Of a stretch of DNA of 55,212 bases, positions 23,235 to 32,177 are shown piece by piece. The stretch comes from Candidatus Omnitrophota bacterium. GTDB taxonomy: Bacteria; Omnitrophota; Gorgyraeia; B26-G9. The translations under genes and the position numbers were made by a program. The notes under the pieces are model-generated. The model did not search any database, was not told where the DNA came from, and was given only the letters and a program-made list of their open reading frames with translations. Location: contig JAHITE010000041.1 of the NCBI GenBank assembly GCA_018817585.1, forward strand, positions 1 through 55,212, read 5' to 3'. Each line of letters starts with the position of its first letter. Within the stretch, counting starts at the first letter, position 1.

Positions 23235-24335
23235 ATGAAATATGTTGATGAATTTAGAAATCCCAAGTTAGCTAAACAGCTGATCAAGCTTATTCATAAG
23301 CTCGCTACTCAGCTGGATAAACCAATATCAATCATGGAAGTCTGCGGTTCGCATACAGTAGCGATGTTTCGCTATGGGATTCGTAAAATATTGCCGGATA
23401 ATATCCGGGTGATTGCCGGGCCTGGCTGTCCGGTGTGTGTAACTTCTCAGGAGGATATTGACCGCGCTATTGGAATTTGCGAATATCCGGATACGATTAT
23501 CACGACTTTTGGTGATATGATTAAAGTGCCGGGAACAAAAACTACTTTACGCCAGATGCAGGCTCATGGCCGGGATATCAGGGTTGTTTATTCGACTTTA
23601 AACGCGCTTGATTTTGCCAGAGAAAATAAACAGAAAAAAGTAATTCATATTGCCGTGGGGTTTGAAACAACCATTCCCACGGTTGCCGCGGCAGTTCAGC
23701 GGGCAAAACAGGAAAAATTGAAAAATTTTTATGTCTTATCTTCGCATAAAATTATTCCTCCGGCTTTAAAAGTGCTGGTGGCTTCTCCGAAAAGTGAAAT
23801 CAGCGGTTTTCTTTTGCCAGGTCATGTTAGTACGATAATCGGCGCGAAGCCTTATGAATTTTTAGTTAAAAAACATAAAATCCCTTGTGTTATTGCCGGG
23901 TTTGAAGCTTTGGATATTCTTCAATCGATTGTGATGCTGCTTAACCAGCAGATAAGCAAACAGCCCAAAGTGGAAATGCAGTATGCCCGTTGCGTAAATA
24001 CTCAGGGAAATCTATTTGCTCAGAAAATGATTGCGCAGGTATTTAAAGTCAGCGATGTTCAGTGGCGGGGTTTGGGGGTAATGAAAAAAAGCGGCTTAAT
24101 TTTCCGTCCGGAATATAAAGCTTTTGACGCGATGCGGCATTTTCCGGTAAAAGTTTTGAAAGTTAAAAAAACTGCTTGCCGCTGCGGGGACGTTCTTCAG
24201 GGAATTATTAATCCGCCGCAATGCGTTTTGTTTAAGAAAATCTGTAATCCGAGTATGCCCATTGGGCCTTGTATGGTCTCATCTGAGGGCGCGTGTTCGG
24301 CATATTATCGCTATGGAGGCAAACGCAATGGATAA
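23235..24335 (+). CDS. hypD: Hydrogenase maturation protein HypD
   Basis: A 366-residue HypD, the [4Fe-4S] scaffold on which, with HypC, the Fe(CN)2CO centre of [NiFe] hydrogenase is built. It shows MEVCGSHTVAMFRYG, IAGPGCPVCVTSQ (redox cysteines), TFGDMIKVPG, HIAVGFETTIPTVAA and the C-terminal cysteine set in C-R-C-G, N-P-P-Q-C, G-P-C and G-A-C. ATG at 23235 is chosen; a GTG at 23214 lies inside the MITE edge. hypE overlaps its 3' end by 8 bases. Confidence 0.95.
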   Translation: MKYVDEFRNPKLAKQLIKLIHKLATQLDKPISIMEVCGSHTVAMFRYGIRKILPDNIRVIAGPGCPVCVTSQEDIDRAIGICEYPDTIITTFGDMIKVPGTKTTLRQMQAHGRDIRVVYSTLNALDFARENKQKKVIHIAVGFETTIPTVAAAVQRAKQEKLKNFYVLSSHKIIPPALKVLVASPKSEISGFLLPGHVSTIIGAKPYEFLVKKHKIPCVIAGFEALDILQSIVMLLNQQISKQPKVEMQYARCVNTQGNLFAQKMIAQVFKVSDVQWRGLGVMKKSGLIFRPEYKAFDAMRHFPVKVLKVKKTACRCGDVLQGIINPPQCVLFKKICNPSMPIGPCMVSSEGACSAYYRYGGKRNG

Positions 24336-25344
24336 GGGAAAGATTACTCTGGCTCATGGCAATGGCGGGCAAGTAATGCAAAAGCTGATTAATAAAATGA
24401 TTATCAGTAATTTTGGCAATCCGATTCTTAATCGCTTGGATGACGGCGCAGTGCTTGATTTAAAATCCAGAAATAATAAATTAGTGTTTACTACTGATTC
24501 TTTTGTGGTTGATCCGATTTTTTTCCCGGGGGGAGATATCGGAAAATTAGCGGTTTGCGGCACAGTTAATGATCTGGCAATGATGGGCGCGAAACCTTTA
24601 TATTTAAGCGCCGGCGTGATTATCGAAGAGGGTTTTGCTATCGCGGATTTATATAAAATTATTATCAGCATGAAAAAAACTTTGGCTCTGGCTGATGTGA
24701 AAATAGTTTGCGGTGATACTAAAGTTGTGAATAAAGGCCATTGCGATAAGATATTTATTAATACCAGCGGGATTGGCATAAAGCAAACTAAGGCAAGAAT
24801 AACTTCCAGCAATGCGCAGCCCGGAGATTTGATTATTGTCAGCGGAACAATCGGTGAGCATGGGGTTTCGATTATGTCGCAAAGAGAAGGTCTTAAGTTT
24901 AAAACCCAATTAAAAAGTGATTGCGCTCCTTTAAATGGTTTGGTTGCTGATATGCTCAAGTTCTCGGACGCGGTGCATGTGATGCGTGATCCGACTCGGG
25001 GCGGTGTAGCTGCGGCTTTAAATGAAATCGCGGAGCATTCTAATCTGGGCATTGAAATCAATGAGGAAAATTTGCCGGTTAGTTCGCAGGCTCGCGGTGC
25101 TTGTGAAATATTGGGCTTGGATCCTTTGTATCTGGCTTGTGAAGGCAGATTACTTGCTTTTGTCGCGCCAAATAAAGCCAAGGATATTATAAAAGTAATG
25201 CATGAAAATCAGTTTGGCCGAAAAGCCCAGATTATTGGCAAAGTTGTCTCCGGGCATAAAAAACAAGTTTATTTAAGCACTTTAGCCGGAAGCGACCGGA
25301 TATTAGATGTGCCGATAGCGGATCAAATGCCGCGGATATGCTGA
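24328..25344 (+). CDS. hypE: Hydrogenase maturation protein HypE
   Basis: A 338-residue HypE of the PurM/AIR-synthase fold that dehydrates the thiocarboxamide to thiocyanate. It starts KITLAHGNGGQVMQKL, has FTTDSFVVDPIFFPGGDIGKLAV and MRDPTRGGVAAALNE, and ends in PRIC, the C-terminal cysteine that carries the ligand. A TGGAGG ribosome site 8 bases upstream fixes the ATG at 24328. This intact tail, with HypC and HypD, suggests that cyanide-ligand synthesis still works despite the shortened HypF. Confidence 0.95.
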   Translation: MDKGKITLAHGNGGQVMQKLINKMIISNFGNPILNRLDDGAVLDLKSRNNKLVFTTDSFVVDPIFFPGGDIGKLAVCGTVNDLAMMGAKPLYLSAGVIIEEGFAIADLYKIIISMKKTLALADVKIVCGDTKVVNKGHCDKIFINTSGIGIKQTKARITSSNAQPGDLIIVSGTIGEHGVSIMSQREGLKFKTQLKSDCAPLNGLVADMLKFSDAVHVMRDPTRGGVAAALNEIAEHSNLGIEINEENLPVSSQARGACEILGLDPLYLACEGRLLAFVAPNKAKDIIKVMHENQFGRKAQIIGKVVSGHKKQVYLSTLAGSDRILDVPIADQMPRIC

Positions 25345-25412
25345 ACCAGGTCACAAGTCATAAGCAAATAGAGCAAAACTCAATACGCGATACGCACGAC
25401 GCAATACTGAAA
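25345..25412. repeat. Degenerate intergenic repeat (caatacgcgatacgcacg type)
   Basis: Words CAATACGCGATACGCACGACG and CGCAATACTGAAAAC, like those at 4397-4460, fill the short gap before the DUF39 gene. Confidence 0.45.
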
Positions 25413-25424
25413 ACGGAGGAATAA

Positions 25425-26624
25425 ATGGCTAAAACTATTGCCCAGATAAATGCTAAAATTAAAAAAGGTCAGGCTATTGTTGTTACTAAAGAAGAAATGC
25501 TCGAAATTGTTAAAGAAAAGGGAATTAAGAAATCCGCGGATTATGTTGATGTGGTAACTACCGGAACTTTTGGTCCAATGTGTTCTTCGATGGCCATATT
25601 TAATATCGGACATTCGAAACCTAAGATGAAGATTCAAAAATCCTGGCTAAATGATGTTGAATGCTACAGCGGTTTAGCCGCGGTGGATATGATCATTGGC
25701 GCGGCGCAGATCTCTGATAAAGATTCGGCAAACAGCATGGGCCCGGGCAGATTTAAATACGGCGGAGGTCATGTGATTGAAGATTTGGTAGCAGGCAGGG
25801 ATCTTCGCTTTAAAGCCGAGGCTTATGGCACGGATTGTTATCCGCGCAAAGAATTGGAAACTTTGATTAATATTAATGACATTAATCAAGCGACTTTGGT
25901 TAATCCCCGCAATTGCTATCAAAATTACAATGTGGCGGTTAATCTTTCCCCTAAGGCAATTCATACTTATATGGGGGTTTTAAGACCGAAAATGGCAAAT
26001 GCCAGCTATTGCAGCGCCGGGCAATTATCACCGTTATTAAATGACCCTTATTTTAGAACCATTGGCATTGGCACCAGAATATTTCTCGGGGGTGGTATTG
26101 GTTATGTGTTCTGGCATGGGACGCAGCATTCTACTGATGGCAAAAGAACTAAAGGCGGTGTACCCTATGATCCGATGGGAACTCTCGCGGTAAACGGTGA
26201 TTTAAAACAAATGAGTCCGGAATGGGTACGCGGGGCATCTTTAAAAGGCTATGGTGTGAGTCTGGCTTTGGGCATGGGCATTCCGATTCCCATTCTTGAT
26301 CAGGAAATGGTGAGTTTTGTGGCAGTTAAAGATCAGGATATTTTCGCGCCGATAGTTGATTATAGCGATGCTTATCCTAACCGCAAAGCGCAAAATCTGG
26401 GATATGTGAGTTATCAGGAGCTTAAGTCCGGACATATTGCCATAAAAGGCAAGAAAGTCCCGACAGCGGGTTTATCCAGTTATTATAAAGCCAGACAAAT
26501 CTGTCAACTTTTAAAGCAAAGAATTGTTAAAGGTGATTTTTTATTAACTGAGCCGGTTGCCGCTTTGCCCAGTGAAGGTTCGGGTATGAATTTTAAACAG
26601 CTGAAAATGCGCTCAATAAAATAA
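25425..26624 (+). CDS. DUF39 homocysteine biosynthesis protein (L-aspartate semialdehyde sulfurtransferase type)
   Basis: A 399-residue protein of the DUF39 family, which in methanogenic archaea and some anaerobic bacteria makes homocysteine from aspartate semialdehyde and a sulfide source. It has ADYVDVVTTGTFGPMCSSMA (Cys53), HSKPKMKIQKSWLNDVECYSGLAAVD (Cys80), GTDCYP (Cys138), SYCSAGQLSPLLNDP and GTRIFLGGGIGYVFWHGTQH. Archaeal versions often carry CBS domains; this one ends without them. An ACGGAGGA ribosome site precedes the ATG. Its known partner, a NIL-domain ferredoxin, is encoded 26 kb away at 52100. The gene follows hypE but probably serves sulfur metabolism. Confidence 0.85.
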   Translation: MAKTIAQINAKIKKGQAIVVTKEEMLEIVKEKGIKKSADYVDVVTTGTFGPMCSSMAIFNIGHSKPKMKIQKSWLNDVECYSGLAAVDMIIGAAQISDKDSANSMGPGRFKYGGGHVIEDLVAGRDLRFKAEAYGTDCYPRKELETLININDINQATLVNPRNCYQNYNVAVNLSPKAIHTYMGVLRPKMANASYCSAGQLSPLLNDPYFRTIGIGTRIFLGGGIGYVFWHGTQHSTDGKRTKGGVPYDPMGTLAVNGDLKQMSPEWVRGASLKGYGVSLALGMGIPIPILDQEMVSFVAVKDQDIFAPIVDYSDAYPNRKAQNLGYVSYQELKSGHIAIKGKKVPTAGLSSYYKARQICQLLKQRIVKGDFLLTEPVAALPSEGSGMNFKQLKMRSIK

Positions 26625-26650
26625 TTATAGATGAGACTTATTAAATTTTA

Positions 26651-27277
26651 TTAACTATCAACAGATTTTTTAGTATCCTCAACTAATTTTAAAACCATTG
26701 TTGGTTCAAAAATCAAAAAGAAACTGCCGTCAATATCTTTATCCGCGATTTTAAAGAAAGTTTCAATCATAATAATTTTAGTAGGCTCTGTTTTTATTTT
26801 GTTAAAAGCAACATTAAATACTGTTTCCAGTGTTCCGCAAATAAGATTGGGAGTAGAGTGGAGGATTACTTGTCTGGTGAATGTTGACAAAGTCGCCAGA
26901 TAAGCCGAGATAACAATGTTGCCGATTTCTTTTAAAGAAGAAACTCCATACTCAGTGGCATTACCCAGTTCTTTACGATACTGTGATACCGCGTCAATTA
27001 AGCTATAAGCTCCTTTTTCCGGAAACATTAATACAATGTTTCCAGTTAGCTTTCCCAGCAGCTGAACGCTTACTCCGACAAGTATTTCCTGAGTTCCTTT
27101 TAGTTCGTCTAAAACTTTATCTGAATCTATAAGTTTTAAATCCGGAATGGTTAATTCAACTTTTTGGCTAAGAACTTGCGATAAGGCAATGGCCGCGTTG
27201 CCAGTGCAGATATGCCCGACTTCTTTAAGCATGTCTATGCAAAGCGCGTCTAAGTTAATGTCATTTTTATTTTCCAT
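26651..27277 (-). CDS. CheC-like phosphatase, one site altered
   Basis: A 208-residue CheC/CheX-family protein that would remove phosphate from CheY-like receivers. It keeps the second catalytic helix SSLKEIGNIVISAYLATLS with Glu and Asn. In the first helix, LKEVGHICTGNAAIALSQ, the usual Asn is His, so one of the two active sites is probably inactive. It lies 29 bp after the GAF/HD-GYP gene on the same strand and ends a three-gene operon. No cheY, cheA or receptor gene is in the window. Confidence 0.85.
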   Translation of the reverse strand: MENKNDINLDALCIDMLKEVGHICTGNAAIALSQVLSQKVELTIPDLKLIDSDKVLDELKGTQEILVGVSVQLLGKLTGNIVLMFPEKGAYSLIDAVSQYRKELGNATEYGVSSLKEIGNIVISAYLATLSTFTRQVILHSTPNLICGTLETVFNVAFNKIKTEPTKIIMIETFFKIADKDIDGSFFLIFEPTMVLKLVEDTKKSVDS

Positions 27278-27306
27278 GGAAATATATCCCCCTTTATAGA
27301 GTTAGC

Positions 27307-29064
27307 TTAATTAACTATAACACATTTTTGCTTAACTAGCCTAGTAAAAATATCAACAATTTTAGGGTCAAGCTGAAAAGGCGCGCATTCATTTATTAAC
27401 CGCAGGGCTTTTTTCGTGGAAAAAGCCTTACGATACGGACGGTCAGCAGTCATTGCTTCAAAGGTATCAGCAACTGCCAGGATGCGTGAACCAATGGGTA
27501 TTTCCTCTTTTTTTATACCAGTAGGATAACCTCCGCCGCTGTATTTTTCATGATGGTGATAGATCATTGCTTTGATTTCCTCAGAAAGATCAATTTCCTT
27601 AAGGATGGATACAGTAGCGTTTAAAGAACCTTGGATTTCCTGAATGATTTTCGCGTCAACCACAATTGAGCGTTTTTTCTTTTTAACTTTTTTCTCAGAA
27701 TCAGCGGTTAAATCCGCCCAATAAAAGTTAACGGGCTCGAGAATTCTTTTGCCAATAGTCGGGTGTTTCATGATTATTTCGTATTCGTTTTTGGTCAGAC
27801 TGCCGGGTTTGCTGAGAATTTTCTCGGGAATTCCAATTTTTCCAATATCATGCAATATGCCGGCAATTTGGATTCCTTCGATTAATTTTGGAGGAAGCTG
27901 TAAGGCTTCAGCAATGGCCACAGAATAATAAGATACAAGATCAGAATGACCGCGGGTATATTCATCTTTTTCTTCAATAGCCTGGGCCAAAGCTTTGATT
28001 GTACTCAAATAAGTTGTTCTTAAACTCTTGTATAAATGCGCGTTTTCCAAGGCAACAGCGGCTTGATTTGCCAAAGTACTCAGCGATTGCTGGTCTTTTT
28101 GATCAAAACCGTGTTCCTCCACAGAATAAATGCTCAGCATCCCCAAAGTATTGCCTTTGGTGATAATCGGCGCGTTAATAACTTCCCGAATATGTTTAGG
28201 CAAAATCGGATGTTTTATCATCTGGCGATGATTTTTGATTTTAATTAAATTTAATTCAATTTCTTTTGGGGAAACCTTGTTTTTTTTAAGTCCTCTGATT
28301 ACCAGATTAAGTTCTTTTTTTAATTTATTAATTGTTTTTTTGTCAATTTTATTTTGGGAACATAGTGTGAGACTCGCTGAATCATCTGAAATCACTAAAA
28401 GGGTATATAAATCAAAATCAAATAATTCGCACATGCAGTCAGTAAGAATGCTGATCAGTTTGATGGGAGTTAAAGCGGCATTAAGCGCGCAGCTGATAAC
28501 ATTAAACCGGAATAAATGCTGGATTTTTTCTTCAGCTTCAATATAAAGCTTGGCATTATGAATCGCGATTGAGCTTTCAAAAGCAAAACGGGAAATAACA
28601 TCAATGTCATCTTTACTAAAGGCCTCAGAGCCGGGAATACGGTTAAGATTAATAACGCCAATTAATTTGTTGCCCGCGATTAATGGCACGCACAAAGCTG
28701 ATTTGACATTTTTTCGTGGTTTTTTGCCAAATATCGATTGAAAGTTTTTATTATCAATCAATAGTGGTTTTTTTGCTTCAGCGACAATCCCGGCAACAAT
28801 TTGTCCGAGTTTTACTCTGATTTTTTTAACGAAATTTTTATTAATGCCTTGGGACGCGGCAATGTATAATTCTTTTTTGTTATGGTCAAGCAGCATTAAT
28901 GAGCCGGCATCAGCATTAGTCTGCTTCATAATTGTATCAAGAATAACCTGATACAGCTTATCTAAGTCAAAGCTAGCACCCAGAACCTGGCTTATTTCCT
29001 CCAGGCTGGATAGATTTAAAGCTTGTTTAGTATTTTCATATTTATCAGAAAAAGTTTTTGTCAT
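27307..29064 (-). CDS. GAF-GAF-HD-GYP signalling phosphodiesterase
   Basis: A 585-residue cytoplasmic protein that probably degrades cyclic di-GMP. Two GAF sensor domains (about residues 25-170 and 190-340) precede the HD-GYP domain (about 350-575). Landmarks are GHSDLVSYYS, ILHDIGKIGIPE (HD at 405-406), HHHEKYSGGGYP (HD-GYP's GYP) and ILAVADTFEAMTADRPYR. A charged insert rich in Lys lies between the catalytic helices (about 452-470). It sits between two CheC-like genes; its start overlaps the upstream CheC stop by four bases, so the operon joins c-di-GMP turnover with phospho-receiver control. Confidence 0.9.
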   Translation of the reverse strand: MTKTFSDKYENTKQALNLSSLEEISQVLGASFDLDKLYQVILDTIMKQTNADAGSLMLLDHNKKELYIAASQGINKNFVKKIRVKLGQIVAGIVAEAKKPLLIDNKNFQSIFGKKPRKNVKSALCVPLIAGNKLIGVINLNRIPGSEAFSKDDIDVISRFAFESSIAIHNAKLYIEAEEKIQHLFRFNVISCALNAALTPIKLISILTDCMCELFDFDLYTLLVISDDSASLTLCSQNKIDKKTINKLKKELNLVIRGLKKNKVSPKEIELNLIKIKNHRQMIKHPILPKHIREVINAPIITKGNTLGMLSIYSVEEHGFDQKDQQSLSTLANQAAVALENAHLYKSLRTTYLSTIKALAQAIEEKDEYTRGHSDLVSYYSVAIAEALQLPPKLIEGIQIAGILHDIGKIGIPEKILSKPGSLTKNEYEIIMKHPTIGKRILEPVNFYWADLTADSEKKVKKKKRSIVVDAKIIQEIQGSLNATVSILKEIDLSEEIKAMIYHHHEKYSGGGYPTGIKKEEIPIGSRILAVADTFEAMTADRPYRKAFSTKKALRLINECAPFQLDPKIVDIFTRLVKQKCVIVN

Positions 29065-29702
29065 TTTTTCGTCTTATTATTGTTTTTCGCGGTATTTTCA
29101 CAGGCTTTTAAAATTAATTTCATTGATTTATAGTCAAAGGCAATAAAGAATGTACCGTTGACGGAACTGGAGTGTTCAGTAAAAACAGTTTCAATTAGAA
29201 TTAAATTTTTATTGGTTTTAGAAAATATCCCGAATACACTCTTGACCACGGAACTGGGTAATCCATCAGTAAATTGCGGACATGATGGAAATACTGATAA
29301 TCTGGATAAAGAACTTAAAGTGGATAAGTAAGAGGAGATAACAATATTGCCGATTTCTTTTAAGGAGGATATTCCGATTTGGGTGATTAGCCGGGCTTTT
29401 TGCTGCTTGGTATTGCCGACTAAAAGCTCCATCAGGGTATATGCGCTCTTTTCTGAAAAGATGAGGAGAATTTGCCCGTTTATCGCGCCCAAAGTTTCCA
29501 TTTGTATGCCAATGATCGGACGATTATCTTTATCAATCGCTTTGGCAACTTCTGAGATCGGAATGATCTCTACTTTGGGAATTTCCAGTTCAATTTTTTT
29601 AAACAGAATTTGGGATAAAGCAACAGTGGCATTGCCAGCGCAAATGTTTCCAATTTCCTTTAAAATGTCCAAATCAGTTTTATTGAATAACTGTTTTTTC
29701 AT
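29061..29702 (-). CDS. CheC-like phosphatase, both sites intact
   Basis: A 213-residue CheC-family protein. Both catalytic helices are intact: LKEIGNICAGNATVALSQ and SSLKEIGNIVISSYLSTLSS, each with Glu and Asn. It probably dephosphorylates a CheY-like receiver. The start at 29702 is set by AAGGAGT upstream; a longer frame to 29789 would run through the promoter. It is the first gene of the operon and overlaps the HD-GYP gene by four bases. The two CheC-like proteins are clear paralogues. Confidence 0.87.
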   Translation of the reverse strand: MKKQLFNKTDLDILKEIGNICAGNATVALSQILFKKIELEIPKVEIIPISEVAKAIDKDNRPIIGIQMETLGAINGQILLIFSEKSAYTLMELLVGNTKQQKARLITQIGISSLKEIGNIVISSYLSTLSSLSRLSVFPSCPQFTDGLPSSVVKSVFGIFSKTNKNLILIETVFTEHSSSVNGTFFIAFDYKSMKLILKACENTAKNNNKTKK

Positions 29703-29744
29703 GATAAACTCCTTTTTGAAAATCTTTAACTCCTTTATTGATAA

Positions 29745-29773
29745 AATATAACATAAATAATATACACTGTCAA
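29745..29773 (-). promoter_or_regulatory. Promoter of the CheC/HD-GYP operon
   Basis: On the minus strand a perfect TTGACA (29768-29773), a 17-bp spacer and TATATT (29745-29750). The leader to the start codon is about 36 nt and contains two AAGGAGT-like sites. Confidence 0.8.
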
Positions 29774-29782
29774 TAAAATTTG

Positions 29783-29811
29783 TTTTCAAGTCTTTGGTTT
29801 TGTGATATCAT
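29783..29811 (+). promoter_or_regulatory. Probable extended -10 promoter of the rnf operon
   Basis: TTTTCA (29783-29788), a 17-bp spacer ending in TGTGA, then TATCAT (29806-29811). The TGTGATAT word also marks the proposed -10 regions at 38316 and 42896. Confidence 0.5.
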
Positions 29812-29889
29812 AAACTAATCTTTTATTTTTAGCTTGTAATTTTAGGCTGAAATCCATTTTTTTGATAAACAGGCAGGTGACAGATAAAA

Positions 29890-31194
29890 ATGAAAACTTT
29901 TAAGGGCGGACAACATATAGACGGTTTTAAACACTTAAGTCGAGAAATGGCAATAAAAACTCTGCCATTACCCAGTCAGGTTATTATTCCTTTAAGTCAG
30001 CATACTGGTGCTGTTTGTGAACCAGTTGTGAAAAAAGGGGATATGGTTAAAACTGGCACATTGATCGGAACCAGCGATAAGCTTATTTCCAGCCGGATTC
30101 ATGCCAGCCTTTCCGGAGTGATTAAGGATATTCTGGAATATAATCATCCTATACTGGGACAAGCGCAAGCAGTGATTATTGATTCTGATGGAAATGATAC
30201 CTTAGACAGCGCAATTGTAAAAAGAACTAAAATCGAATTACTTTCCAAAGAGCAGCTTTTAGAAATTATTAAAAACGCCGGGATTGTTGGTTTGGGCGGA
30301 GCAGCGTTTCCCGCTCAAGTAAAGTTAAATCCTTTAAAACCAGTTGATACTTTATTGATTAATGGTGTGGAGTGTGAGCCTTATCTGACCTGTGATTACC
30401 GCTTGATGCTTGAACATACCAATAGTATTCTCAAAGGCATTGTTTTAATGCAAAAGATTATTGGGGTAGAAACTGTGATTATCGGTATAGAGGAAGATAA
30501 GCTGGAAGCAATAAAACTTTTACGTAATAAATGTGTGGAGAAAAAATATAATATAGAGATAGTTTGTTTAAAAGCAAAATATCCCCAGGGCGCGGAAAAA
30601 CAGCTGATCAAAGCAATTCTTGATCGGGAAGTGCCCAGCGGAAAACTGCCTTTTGATGTGGGAGTTATTGTCAGTAACGTAGGCACGGCTTTTGCTGTTT
30701 TTGAAGCGGTTTATAATGCTAAGCCATTATATGAAAGAGTGGTAACCGTAACCGGCAAGTGTGTGAAACAGCCGTCAAATTTAAAAGTCAGAATTGGAAC
30801 CAGGTTTAAAGAACTGCTTGATTTTTGCCAGGGGTTTACGCAAACACCGGGAAAAATAATCATGGGCGGACCAATGATGGGAATGAGTCAATATACTGAT
30901 GATCTGCCGGTAATTAAAGGCACTTCCGGAATATTGGTTTTAAGCCAAAAAGAAGTACAGGAATTTAGCCAAGGCGCTGATCAGTCTTGTATTCGCTGCG
31001 GCCGCTGCGTAAATATTTGTCCGGTTGGGATGCTGCCTTATGCTTTGAGTTTGTGTGTGGAAATGAACAAGCTGGATAAAGCAGCCCAATATAATCCATT
31101 TGATTGCATTGAATGCGGTGCTTGTACTTATGTTTGCCCGGCAAAAAGACAAATTTTATCAGGGATACGTTTAATAAAGGCGGTAACAAGATGA
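29890..31194 (+). CDS. rnfC: Electron transport complex subunit RnfC
   Basis: A 434-residue RnfC, the NADH/flavin- and Fe-S-binding subunit of the Rnf complex that couples ferredoxin:NAD+ electron transfer to Na+ or H+ pumping. The N-terminal barrel sandwich starts TFKGGQHIDGFK. The NADH site IVGLGGAAFPAQVK is at about residues 134-147, followed by LINGVECEPYLTCDYRLM. Two [4Fe-4S] motifs, CIRCGRCVNICP and CIECGACTYVCP, stand near the end. Its stop overlaps the rnfD start (ATGA), so expression is coupled. Confidence 0.95.
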   Translation: MKTFKGGQHIDGFKHLSREMAIKTLPLPSQVIIPLSQHTGAVCEPVVKKGDMVKTGTLIGTSDKLISSRIHASLSGVIKDILEYNHPILGQAQAVIIDSDGNDTLDSAIVKRTKIELLSKEQLLEIIKNAGIVGLGGAAFPAQVKLNPLKPVDTLLINGVECEPYLTCDYRLMLEHTNSILKGIVLMQKIIGVETVIIGIEEDKLEAIKLLRNKCVEKKYNIEIVCLKAKYPQGAEKQLIKAILDREVPSGKLPFDVGVIVSNVGTAFAVFEAVYNAKPLYERVVTVTGKCVKQPSNLKVRIGTRFKELLDFCQGFTQTPGKIIMGGPMMGMSQYTDDLPVIKGTSGILVLSQKEVQEFSQGADQSCIRCGRCVNICPVGMLPYALSLCVEMNKLDKAAQYNPFDCIECGACTYVCPAKRQILSGIRLIKAVTR

Positions 31195-32177
31195 GTGAAA
31201 AGAGTAATAGTGTTGATTTAGCAATTACCAGTTCTCCGCATATTCGGTCTAAAGAAACAACGGCAAAGATTATGTGGAGTGTTACTGTGTGTTTAATTCC
31301 TTCTGGTTTGGTTAGCGTATATGCTTTTGGTATTTCGGTTTTCTGGATTATTCTTACTTCAATTATCTGTGCAATGGCCAGTGAATGGTTGTTTAACTGT
31401 TATCTGCAAAAAAAGCCAAACAGTTTAATGGATGGCAGCGCAGTGCTTACTGGTTTACTTTTAGCTTATAATCTGCCGCCCGGAGCGCCGCTGTGGATGG
31501 CGGGTTTAGGTTCTTTTGTGGCAATTGTATTTGCCAAAGTAGTTTTTGGCGGTTTAGGATTTAATATTTTTAATCCAGCATTAATCGGACGGGTGTTTTT
31601 AATGGCAAGTTTTCCGGTTTTAATGACTCGCTGGCCGGCATTGTCGAACATTGACGCAATTACCGCGCCAACGCCCTTGGCTGTGTTTAAAGATGGATTT
31701 AGTAGATCAAATGTGCTGAATCCCATTGAAATTATTAATTATTCTTATCAGGATTTGTTTTTAGGATTACGAGGCGGATGTATTGGTGAAGCCAGTGTTT
31801 TAGCGCTGTTGATCGGTGCGATGTATTTAATGTTTAAGAAATATATATCCTGGAAACTGCCGCTGAGTTTTGTGGCAACCGTGGGGATATTTACCTGGAT
31901 TTTTGGCGGAAGCAGCTTATTACGGGGTGATTTTCTGCTGCATATTCTTTCCGGCGGGCTTATTCTGGGTGCTTTTTATATGGCTACTGATTATGTGACT
32001 GGACCGGTTACAATCCAAGGCCAGATTATTTTTGGCATTGGCTGCGGGATTATCACCAGTATTATTCGTTTGTGGGGAGGATATCCCGAAGGAGTATCGT
32101 ATTCAATTCTTTTAATGAATATGGTAACGCCTTTGATTGATCGCTTTGTTAAACCAAAAAGATTTGGAGATAAGTAA
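31191..32177 (+). CDS. rnfD: Electron transport complex subunit RnfD
   Basis: A 328-residue membrane subunit with about nine helices. It has MDGSAVLTGLLLAYNLPPGAPLW, VFGGLGFNIFNPALIGR and, near residue 162-170, ITAPTPLAVF, where family members bind FMN to a Thr by phosphoester. GAFYMATDYVTGPVTIQGQI near the end is typical of RnfD/NqrB. The start at 31191 overlaps rnfC. Its TAA overlaps the first base of the rnfB ATG, where rnfG, rnfE and rnfA would often come first; those are absent from the window. Confidence 0.93.
   Translation: MSEKSNSVDLAITSSPHIRSKETTAKIMWSVTVCLIPSGLVSVYAFGISVFWIILTSIICAMASEWLFNCYLQKKPNSLMDGSAVLTGLLLAYNLPPGAPLWMAGLGSFVAIVFAKVVFGGLGFNIFNPALIGRVFLMASFPVLMTRWPALSNIDAITAPTPLAVFKDGFSRSNVLNPIEIINYSYQDLFLGLRGGCIGEASVLALLIGAMYLMFKKYISWKLPLSFVATVGIFTWIFGGSSLLRGDFLLHILSGGLILGAFYMATDYVTGPVTIQGQIIFGIGCGIITSIIRLWGGYPEGVSYSILLMNMVTPLIDRFVKPKRFGDK

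Noticed and set aside
24354..25181. Long 275-residue minus-strand frame inside hypE
   Set aside because: It is the antisense shadow of a clear HypE gene; its translation is Ser/Pro/Ile-rich with no family motif and no ribosome site.
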